A stretch of 45,539 bases of DNA, from contig JAQUJY010000013.1 in the NCBI GenBank assembly GCA_028680705.1, forward strand, positions 1 to 45,539. The letters are read 5' to 3'. How positions within the stretch are numbered: the stretch's first letter is position 1; the number at the start of each line of letters is the position of its first letter. Source of the DNA: Bacteroidales bacterium. GTDB taxonomy: Bacteria; Bacteroidota; Bacteroidia; Bacteroidales; Tenuifilaceae. A program made the translations under genes and the position numbers. Positions 39,014 to 45,539 of the stretch are shown here, piece after piece. The notes beneath the pieces are model-generated. The model made no database searches, had not been told where the DNA came from, and was given only the letters and a program-made list of their open reading frames with translations.

Positions 39014-39027
39014 TGTGGAATTCCACA
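39014..39027. promoter_or_regulatory. Palindrome upstream of hsdM (possible operator)
   Basis: TGTGGAATTCCACA is a perfect 14-base palindrome 29-43 bases upstream of the hsdM start. The position suits a regulator or the promoter region; no regulator is known. Confidence 0.35.
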
Positions 39028-39469
39028 GATGTTTAATTCTAGCTTTGTTAAAGGCTTTTTACTCTATCGTTGTTTGAAGCGTACTAAATTACTGATTTTA
39101 ACAAATGAAAAGAAGGAAAGACAGGATAAATAGATGAATGGTGGAATAAAGAGGGTTAATGCTTGATTTGAAGGATATGAAATAAGGATGGTGCTATTTT
39201 ATTTAGGAAAGTGCTGATATTCTTTTAAAGTGCACTTGAGGTTATTTTAATGAAGATGCAAAGGCTTAATTAGCATAATCCTAATAAACTTGCGGAGGGC
39301 TTGCCGTTTTGCTTCAGTTAAAACACTGATAGGGTAGGGTATTGGTCGAAAAAAAATTCTCTATTTCTCCGCTTTTAAAATGCATTTGTAATATACCTAA
39401 AGTATAGGGCAAGGTTATCTGCAAACCATAATAGCATCCTTAGCGTGCTTATGCACAAGAGCTAACCAC

Positions 39470-39513
39470 AAAAAACATACGGGGTAACCTGCATAGTAGC
39501 AAATTACCCCGTA
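39470..39513 (-). terminator. Terminator after the ABC exporter gene
   Basis: A 10-bp stem (39478-39487 with 39504-39513), followed on the minus strand by a run of T (39470-39475). It lies 18 bases after the ABC exporter stop codon. Confidence 0.82.
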
Positions 39514-39531
39514 GGCTATGGGAACGATAAA

Positions 39532-41343
39532 TTATTTTTGCAGCTCGTGTAGCTTTGTGTAAAATCCACCCTGCTCTATCAGTTCATCATGCTTACCGCG
39601 CTCAACAATCTCACCTTCGTGAAGCACGCAAATAAGGTCGGCATTTTTAATGGTTGATAATCTGTGAGCAATTACCAGCGAGGTTCTGTTCTTCATAAGG
39701 TTTTCAATGGCATCCTGTACAAGGCGTTCCGATTCAGTATCAAGTGCCGATGTGGCCTCATCGAGAATCATGATGGGAGGGTTTTTCATTATTGCCCTGG
39801 CAATACTAACCCTTTGGCGTTGACCGCCTGAAAGTTTGCCTCCCCTATCGCCAATACTGCTGTAGTAGCCGTTTGCAGTGGCAATTATAAAGTCGTGAGA
39901 GTTGGCAATTTTTGCTGCAGAAATAACGTCCTCCTCGCTCGATTTGGTAAGACCAAATGCTATATTGTTGTAGAATGTGTCGTTAAACAGAATGGGCTCT
40001 TGGTTAACATTTCCCATTAGGGCACGCAAACTCTTTAGCGTGTATTCTTTGATGTTTATTCCGTCAATCAGAATTTCTCCCTCAATAACATCATAAAATC
40101 TAGGGAGCAAATCAACAAATGTACTCTTCCCAGACCCTGATTGGCCAACAAGTGCAACAGTTTTACCTTTTTCTATTGTTAGGTTAACGTTTTTAAGCAC
40201 AAACTCATCTTCGTATTTAAAGCTAACGTTTCTGTACTCAATGGAGTGGTTAAAAGATGATATTTCCTTGGCGTTTGGAACATCAGCAATGGGGTTGGTT
40301 GCGTAAAGCAATGAGTCAATCCTGTCGGCTGATGCCATACCTTTAACCACGTTGAAGTATGCGCTTGAGAAGGATTTGGCTGGATTAATTATCATGTAAA
40401 AGGCAGCAATGTAACTGATAAGACCTTCAGCGCTTAACCCGGAACCCTGAAACACCAACTTGCTACCAAACCATAGTACAATTACTATAACAACGGTACC
40501 AAGGAACTCACTTAAAGGGCTTGCTAAGCCTTGTCTTCTCCACATCTTAGTCATTAGGTGTGTGTAAAAAGAGTTCACGCTCTCGAAGCGTTGGCGCATT
40601 TTAGACTCGGCATTAAATGCTTTTATGACTCTAAGCCCACCAAGGGTTTCCTCAATGATGGAGAGCAGGGCACCCATTTTTCGCTGTCCTTTGAAAGAGG
40701 TTTTTCTTAACGATTTCCCAATTCTGCCTATTAAACCACCCGCAATAGGGAGTAGTAGTAGTACAAATAGGGTTAGCTGCGGACTCATAATAATAAGGAA
40801 ACTGAGGTAAACCAGAATAATAGTTGGTTCTTTAAAGAACATCTCTAAAGAACGAATTATTGAAGCCTCAATCTCATGCACATCGCTTGTCATCTTGCTA
40901 ATAATATCGCCTTTTTTCTCATCGGAATAGTAACCTAGGGGTAGTTCAAGTGTTTTTTTGTATAGGGAGTTGCGTATATCGCGAAGCACTCCAATTCTGA
41001 TTGGGGCGAGGTACCATAGCGACAGGTAAGCAAAAAGATTCTTTAGTAAGGATGTAATTACAACTAGGGCAATTACCATAAATAATGCTGCTGATTTTCC
41101 GTGCAGTGTAATTTGTTGGCTAATAAAATAGTTGAAGTAATCTATAACACCATCAACACTAAACGTAAAAATGGGTTGCGTTTCAACCAAAGAAACTCTT
41201 TCGAAAAGAATATTCAGGAATGGTACAAGTAGGGTAATGGTAAATAGTCCAAAAAAAGCAGCAAATAGATTTGACACAACGCTTGCGGTGGCTTTCCACT
41301 TGTAGGGAAAAATGAATTTGAAAATCTTATAAAACTTTTTCAT
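39532..41343 (-). CDS. ABC exporter (MsbA/LmrA-like, fused permease and ATPase)
   Basis: A 603-residue half-transporter. Six membrane segments occupy about residues 15-320. The nucleotide-binding domain follows with Walker A GQSGSGKS near 400-407, the signature LSGGQRQRV, Walker B IMILDEATSALD and the H-loop in LVIAHRLSTIK. Two copies form a complete exporter. Homologues include MsbA (lipid A flippase) and multidrug exporters; with lpxB elsewhere in the window a lipid A role is possible but not shown. purB lies upstream on the same strand, 25 bases away, so the two may share a transcript. Confidence 0.92.
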   Translation of the reverse strand: MKKFYKIFKFIFPYKWKATASVVSNLFAAFFGLFTITLLVPFLNILFERVSLVETQPIFTFSVDGVIDYFNYFISQQITLHGKSAALFMVIALVVITSLLKNLFAYLSLWYLAPIRIGVLRDIRNSLYKKTLELPLGYYSDEKKGDIISKMTSDVHEIEASIIRSLEMFFKEPTIILVYLSFLIIMSPQLTLFVLLLLPIAGGLIGRIGKSLRKTSFKGQRKMGALLSIIEETLGGLRVIKAFNAESKMRQRFESVNSFYTHLMTKMWRRQGLASPLSEFLGTVVIVIVLWFGSKLVFQGSGLSAEGLISYIAAFYMIINPAKSFSSAYFNVVKGMASADRIDSLLYATNPIADVPNAKEISSFNHSIEYRNVSFKYEDEFVLKNVNLTIEKGKTVALVGQSGSGKSTFVDLLPRFYDVIEGEILIDGINIKEYTLKSLRALMGNVNQEPILFNDTFYNNIAFGLTKSSEEDVISAAKIANSHDFIIATANGYYSSIGDRGGKLSGGQRQRVSIARAIMKNPPIMILDEATSALDTESERLVQDAIENLMKNRTSLVIAHRLSTIKNADLICVLHEGEIVERGKHDELIEQGGFYTKLHELQK

Positions 41344-41368
41344 TTGAAATATATAAGGTGTAGCTACT

Positions 41369-42733
41369 TTAATTGTTTATTTCCTGGATATCAATTCCCG
41401 TATAGTTGAAGGGTGATATTTCTTTAAGTTCTTGCTTTACACTATCTGAAATATGCAGGGTGTCAATAAAGCTGTGGAGCTGATCTTTTGTAACGGCTTT
41501 ATTGGTTCTGGTAAGTTCCTTTAGGGCTTCGTAGGGGTTTGGATAGCCTTCGCGCCGGAGTATGGTTTGAATGGCTTCGGAAACCACTATCCAGTTCTTT
41601 TCCAAATCGGCATGCATTACATTTTGGTTAATCACGAGTTTGTCTAACCCGTTGAGTATAGCCTTAAGCGATACTAGGGTATGGGCAAATGGTACGCCTA
41701 TATTGCGCATCACGGTGCTGTCGGTTAAATCGCGCTGCAGGCGCGATATGGGTAACTTGGCCGATAGGTGCTCGAAAATTGCATTGGCAATACCCAGGTT
41801 CCCTTCAGCATTCTCGAAGTCTATGGGGTTTACCTTATGGGGCATGGCCGACGATCCAACTTCGCCTTCTTTAATCTTTTGCTTAAAGTAATCCATAGAG
41901 ATGTAGGTCCATATATCGCGACAAAAATCGATGAGGATTACGTTTATTCGTTTAAGATTATCGAAGGTAGCAGCCATGTTGTCGTAGTGCTCAATTTGGG
42001 TAGTAACCTGCGATCTGTCTAGCTCTAACACTTCGTTAACAAAGCTGTTGGCAAACTCAACCCAGTTTATATCAGGGTATGCAACATGATGAGCATTAAA
42101 GTTGCCCGTTGCCCCACCAAACTTGGCCGATACGGGAATCTTTTTTAGCAGGTTAACCTGCTTGTTTATCCTCTCAGCAAATACATAAATTTCCTTTCCA
42201 AGGCGAGTGGGCGATGCGGGTTGGCCATGCGTGCGCGCCAGCATGGGAATTTCGGCCCAAACCTGTGCAAATTGCTTGAGTTTCTCAATTACTTCGTCTA
42301 GTATTGGGTAGTAAACCTCGTGGCCTGCATCACGCATCATACACGGGAATGCGGTGTTGTTAATATCCTGTGATGTGAGCCCAAAATGGATAAACTCAAT
42401 GTGTTTCTCGAGTGATAGCTCTTTGAATTTTTCTTTGATAAAGTATTCAACAGCTTTTACATCGTGATTTGTGGTTTTTTCGATCTCTTTAACCCTTTGC
42501 GCATCGTTGGAGCTAAAGGTTTTGTATAAATCCCGTAGGGTTTCAAAAAGATTGGTATCAAAATCGCTTAGCTGAGGAAGGGGGATTTTGCAAAGAGCAA
42601 TAAAATACTCTATTTCAACCATCACTCTATAGCGTATAAGTGCGTGCTCCGAGAAGAATAGATCCAATGACGAAACTTTTCCTCTGTATCTTCCATCAAT
42701 GGGTGAAATAGCCGTAAGCTTATTTAATTCCAT
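41369..42733 (-). CDS. purB: Adenylosuccinate lyase
   Basis: A 454-residue enzyme of the fumarase/aspartase superfamily (EC 4.3.2.2) acting twice in purine synthesis: it splits SAICAR and adenylosuccinate. The length and N-terminus (LTAISPIDGRYRGKV) match the E. coli-type PurB. The signature loop is GSSAMPHKVNPIDFENAEG near residue 295, with the catalytic Ser, and the HGQPASPTRLGKE segment near residue 170 holds the catalytic His. It has a TAACTTTG -7 element upstream and is read together with the ABC exporter. Confidence 0.96.
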   Translation of the reverse strand: MELNKLTAISPIDGRYRGKVSSLDLFFSEHALIRYRVMVEIEYFIALCKIPLPQLSDFDTNLFETLRDLYKTFSSNDAQRVKEIEKTTNHDVKAVEYFIKEKFKELSLEKHIEFIHFGLTSQDINNTAFPCMMRDAGHEVYYPILDEVIEKLKQFAQVWAEIPMLARTHGQPASPTRLGKEIYVFAERINKQVNLLKKIPVSAKFGGATGNFNAHHVAYPDINWVEFANSFVNEVLELDRSQVTTQIEHYDNMAATFDNLKRINVILIDFCRDIWTYISMDYFKQKIKEGEVGSSAMPHKVNPIDFENAEGNLGIANAIFEHLSAKLPISRLQRDLTDSTVMRNIGVPFAHTLVSLKAILNGLDKLVINQNVMHADLEKNWIVVSEAIQTILRREGYPNPYEALKELTRTNKAVTKDQLHSFIDTLHISDSVKQELKEISPFNYTGIDIQEINN

Positions 42734-42753
42734 ATCTTAATTATAATTTTCCG

Positions 42754-42761
42754 CAAAGTTA
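42754..42761 (-). promoter_or_regulatory. Candidate -7 promoter element of purB
   Basis: On the minus strand TAACTTTG fits TAnnTTTG, 20 bases before the ATG. The -33 position shows only a partial match. Confidence 0.45.
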
Positions 42762-42909
42762 ACAATCACCCATCAATTGGAAAGAAAATTCATTATTAAG
42801 GTAACATCTTTAATAGTTTTTAATTGTGTTTTACTTCGTGTTTAAATTTTTATTGTGAAAAGGGAACCTTTATTGCTAAATTAGCATCCAAAATAATTGT
42901 TTTCCTTTA

Positions 42910-43677
42910 ATGAGTAAAAAACTGAGTATCACAGCGGTATCGTATCTAAATACAGTTCCTTTTGTATTTGGTTTAATGAGTATGGGCTATAAAAAGCATT
43001 TTAATCTTTCGCTCGACATCCCTGCTGAGTGTGCACGGAAAATGCTAAACAACGAGGTTGATATAGGATTAGTACCAGTTTATGCTGTTCTGAATAAACC
43101 TGAATATAAATTGTTCTCAGATTACTGCATTGGCGCACTTAACGATGTTAGAACCGTAACCTTGCTGAGCAATGGGCCTTTAGCTACCATAAAAAAGGTT
43201 TACCTTGATAATCATTCCAAAACATCAGCAAATCTGATAAAAGTTTTAGCCAAGTTTTATTGGAAAATGGATATTGAATGGGTTACTGCGGACATAGAAA
43301 TGATTAAAATCCCACTACCCCAGGGTGAGGGTATGCTGGCAATTGGCGATAAGGTTTTTGATCTTGAGCAAAGTTTTGAGTATCAAATAGATTTGGCCAA
43401 AGAGTGGCATCAGTTTACAGGGTTGCCCATGGTTTTTGCCGTGTGGGTAACATCTAAAGAACTCTCACCTGTACTTACTGAACAGTTTTGTAAGGCCTTA
43501 GCTTTTGGTGTGGAAAATATCTCGCTTGCGGCCAAATCATTAAATGGATTGAAAATTAGCCACGATGAGGCTACACATTATCTCACAAAAAATATTTCGT
43601 ATGTTCTCGATAAACCAAAAAGGGATGCAATAGCCCTTTTTGAGCACTATGTAAATTTGATGAACCCCAAAGAATAA
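42910..43677 (+). CDS. mqnA: Chorismate dehydratase MqnA (futalosine pathway)
   Basis: A 255-residue periplasmic-binding-fold enzyme that dehydrates chorismate in the futalosine route to menaquinone. The N-terminal LSITAVSYLNTVPFVFGL and the VDIGLVPVYAVL segment near residue 50 are characteristic of MqnA/MqnD proteins; the SYLNTVPF form favours MqnA. Menaquinone is the respiratory quinone of Bacteroidota. The NfeD-type gene begins 18 bases after the stop. The ATG at 42910 agrees with the usual N-terminus. Confidence 0.85.
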   Translation: MSKKLSITAVSYLNTVPFVFGLMSMGYKKHFNLSLDIPAECARKMLNNEVDIGLVPVYAVLNKPEYKLFSDYCIGALNDVRTVTLLSNGPLATIKKVYLDNHSKTSANLIKVLAKFYWKMDIEWVTADIEMIKIPLPQGEGMLAIGDKVFDLEQSFEYQIDLAKEWHQFTGLPMVFAVWVTSKELSPVLTEQFCKALAFGVENISLAAKSLNGLKISHDEATHYLTKNISYVLDKPKRDAIALFEHYVNLMNPKE

Positions 43678-43695
43678 ACTAACAATATTAATACC

Positions 43696-45141
43696 ATGGC
43701 ACTAAAGAGACTTGCTTTGCTATTTACGGTAGTAGCGCTAACCCTAGGCGTATCTTTTTCGGCAACCGATACCACCGATGTAACATTTCCGGCAACTGAT
43801 TCCGCCAGTGTATCATTGGATAAACTGGTTTACAAGATTAATATTAAGGAGGATATTATGCCAGCTGCCTGGAGGCATGTACAGAGAGGATTTAAGGAGG
43901 CTAATGAGCTAAAGGCCGATATCATGCTAATCCATATGAACACCTATGGAGGATTAGTGAATATGGCCGACTCAATAAGGACTAAGCTGCTGAACAGTCC
44001 AATTCCGGTTTGGGTATTTATTGATAATCAGGCGGCATCGGCAGGTGCTCTTATCAGCATCGCAGCAGATAGCATTTACATGCGCAGTGGCGCAAGTATT
44101 GGCGCGGCCACGGTAGTAAATCAAACAGGCGAGGTGGCACCCGATAAGTTTCAATCGTTTATGCGGAGTACCATGCGTGCCACCGCCGAGGCAAAAGGGA
44201 AGTTTCCGGTTGTTGTTAAGGGCGATACGGTGATGAGGTGGCGAAGAGACCCGAAAATTGCTGAGGCAATGGTTGATCCATCGGTTTACATTGAGGGTAT
44301 AATAGATACAGGTAAGGTGCTGACCTTTACCACAGAGGAGGCCATTCAATGGGGGTATTGCGAGGGAAAGGCAGAGTCGGTTAGCGAGATTTTTAGCATC
44401 AATGGCATTGATGATTACAGCATTGTAGAGTTTAAGCCAACCTTTATGGATAAGCTCATTGGGCTTTTAACATCGCCAGTGATTTCGGGCTTGCTGATTA
44501 TGGTAATAGTTGGTGGTATATATTTTGAGCTGCAAACTCCGGGCGTAGGATTCCCGCTGGGCATTGCGATATTTGCAGCGGTGCTCTATTTTGCTCCTCT
44601 TTATGTTGAGGGAATGGCAGAGTACTATGAGCTAATTATCTTTATTGTGGGTTTGATACTAATTGCCGTTGAAATATTTGCTATTCCCGGTTTTGGTGTA
44701 ACTGGGATAAGCGGAATTATACTGGTGTTAGTGGGGCTTACTGCTGCCATGATTGATAATGATATCTTTAGGGATATCCGCCCGTTTTCATGGGTCGAAA
44801 TTATTAAACCCTTTATGATTGTTGGTTTCTCCCTATTTGCAGGGTTAGTAGCATCAATTATATTAAGCAAACGCTTAATCTCTTCGCCAACATTTCCAGG
44901 TTTAGCCCTTAATCATAGCTTATTACAAGAAGAGGGTTATGTTGGTGTTGATAGACGTCAAAAGGGCTTGGAGGGTAAATTGGGTAAGGCCATCACAGTG
45001 CTTCGCCCTTCGGGTAGGATTGAAATTGGCGATGAAATTTACGACGCTGTTGCCGAGGAAGGATTTATTGATAAGGGAGAAGAGGTTAAGGTAATAAAAG
45101 ATGAGGCTGGACAGGTTTATGTTATGCGTAACGAAGAGTAG
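43696..45141 (+). CDS. NfeD/ClpP-class membrane serine protease
   Basis: A 481-residue membrane protein of the long NfeD type. A signal or anchor segment (1-22) leads to a ClpP-like domain (~45-240) with the nucleophile S115 in DNQAASAGALIS; a lysine in GKFPVVVKG or RSTMRATAEAKG is the likely partner. Four membrane segments lie at about 255-395. The C-terminal ~60 residues (GYVGVDRRQKGLEG..LGKAITVLRPSGRIEIGDEIYDAVAEEGFIDKGEEVKV) form the NfeD OB-fold. Homologues cleave stomatin-like proteins; the SPFH gene at 10906 could be a partner but is 32 kb away. It follows mqnA by 18 bases. Confidence 0.9.
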   Translation: MALKRLALLFTVVALTLGVSFSATDTTDVTFPATDSASVSLDKLVYKINIKEDIMPAAWRHVQRGFKEANELKADIMLIHMNTYGGLVNMADSIRTKLLNSPIPVWVFIDNQAASAGALISIAADSIYMRSGASIGAATVVNQTGEVAPDKFQSFMRSTMRATAEAKGKFPVVVKGDTVMRWRRDPKIAEAMVDPSVYIEGIIDTGKVLTFTTEEAIQWGYCEGKAESVSEIFSINGIDDYSIVEFKPTFMDKLIGLLTSPVISGLLIMVIVGGIYFELQTPGVGFPLGIAIFAAVLYFAPLYVEGMAEYYELIIFIVGLILIAVEIFAIPGFGVTGISGIILVLVGLTAAMIDNDIFRDIRPFSWVEIIKPFMIVGFSLFAGLVASIILSKRLISSPTFPGLALNHSLLQEEGYVGVDRRQKGLEGKLGKAITVLRPSGRIEIGDEIYDAVAEEGFIDKGEEVKVIKDEAGQVYVMRNEE

Positions 45142-45157
45142 GAGTGAGGAGTAAATA

Positions 45158-45330
45158 GAAAGGGGCTGTTTAAAAAGGTTTTAAAACGTCATTGCGATCC
45201 GCCAATTGGCGGAGAAGCAATCTTTAAATGCTCTTGATTAGCAGATTCCTTCGTCGTACCTCCCTGCCTGCCGACAGGCAGGCTCGGAATGACGATAAAA
45301 CTCGTCTCTTTAGACAACCTCTTTTTTTAT
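45158..45330. repeat. Nested palindromic, MITE-like element
   Basis: Outer arms AAAGGGGCTGTTTAAA (45160-45175) and TTTAGACAACCTCTTT pair with a few G-T pairs. The inner ends CGTCATTGCGA (45187-45197) and TCGGAATGACG (45284-45294) are near inverted repeats. Inside are two further palindromes: CCGCCAATTGGCGG (45199-45212) and CCTGCCTG/CAGGCAGG (45263-45270 with 45275-45282). Such elements are known as dispersed non-coding repeats; the T-run after the outer arm may also terminate nfeD transcription. Confidence 0.65.
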
Positions 45331-45370
45331 TTAAAGATTTTTTACCCTCTTCAGCCCAAGCATCTCGCCA

Positions 45371-45391
45371 GTGCAGATTTGTAATCTGTGC
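45371..45391. repeat. Small REP-like hairpin
   Basis: GTGCAGATT and AATCTGTGC pair over nine bases (two G-T pairs) around a 3-base loop. It resembles the CAGATT-AATCTG palindromes common between genes of Bacteroidota. Confidence 0.4.
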
Positions 45392-45539
45392 TAAACGACA
45401 CTAAAAGTGAAATTGCCTTTATTGGGATGGGTTTTGTTGCATAATAATTGGTTAGAGGTTGGATGAGTATTGATAATCATTTGCTTGCAGACTGCAACAA
45501 TTATTGTTTTATTTCCATTGTTGTCCGATTAAAGAAAAT

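Larger units (their letters stand above)
38985..39531. other. Intergenic region between hsdM and the ABC exporter
   Basis: 547 bases. It holds a 14-base perfect palindrome at 39014-39027 just upstream of hsdM and the ABC-exporter terminator at 39470-39513. I see no open reading frame of note and no structured RNA. The sequence may include a decayed gene too changed to recognise. Confidence 0.5.
45142..45539. other. Intergenic region after the NfeD gene, carrying palindromic elements
   Basis: 398 bases with no gene. It holds a nested palindromic element (45158-45330) and a smaller hairpin (45371-45391). The remaining sequence is AT-rich with nothing recognisable, and the next gene lies beyond the window. 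Confidence 0.6.

Overview
The window is a piece of a Bacteroidota chromosome, most likely class Bacteroidia and near Bacteroidales. The evidence is: two proteins that end in type IX secretion (T9SS) sorting domains; a DUF4293 protein; a divergent LptD-like / MCE / amidase neighbourhood; PyrBI-type aspartate carbamoyltransferase; menaquinone synthesis through MqnA; and promoters of the Bacteroidota form TTTG-N19-TAnnTTTG (clearest before rpsF and the HU gene). Most genes lack a Shine-Dalgarno (SD) sequence, as expected for this phylum. The DNA is AT-rich by eye; composition was not measured.

Layout. 1-5202: the 3' end of one T9SS cargo gene, then a 1664-residue secreted HExxH metalloprotease. 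An eight-copy TCTT repeat lies inside its signal-peptide codons, so the gene is a candidate phase-variable locus. 5478-13688: ordinary metabolic genes, namely branched-chain aminotransferase, EamA transporter, YigZ, pyrB-pyrI, DUF4293, an SPFH protein, a nucleoside phosphorylase and a SirB1-like protein. 14030-15121: rpsF-rpsR-rplI, with strong SD sequences before rpsR and rplI but none before rpsF. 15198-20521: envelope genes (RidA, LptD-like, divergent amidase and MCE protein). 20866-26325: dnaA, cysQ, pepD and a porin-like barrel. 26651-31303: surE, an unknown membrane protein, lpxB, a SpoIID-domain protein and small or unknown envelope proteins. 31275-34336: class III aminotransferase, LytTR response regulator, TrmH-family methylase and HU. 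34599-34808: two tRNA-Ser genes separated by a perfect terminator hairpin.

35092-38984 is the accessory island and the most unusual part. It holds a full-length type I methyltransferase subunit (HsdM). Downstream is a short ORF that joins the first part of an HsdS protein to the last part of an HsdR protein, apparently the scar of a large deletion. Between them sits a REP-associated tyrosine transposase (RAYT) with several copies of a palindrome centred on CGCGATTAATCGCG. Two copies are read in frame inside proteins, each giving the peptide ETRLIAS. 39532-45141 returns to core genes: an MsbA-type ABC exporter, purB, mqnA and an NfeD/ClpP-type membrane protease. The last 400 bases hold a nested palindromic, MITE-like element.

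No complete new multi-gene system was identified. The strongest leads are the repeat in the protease signal peptide, the HsdS-HsdR deletion fusion with its RAYT/REP invasion, and the SD sequence in front of rpsR.
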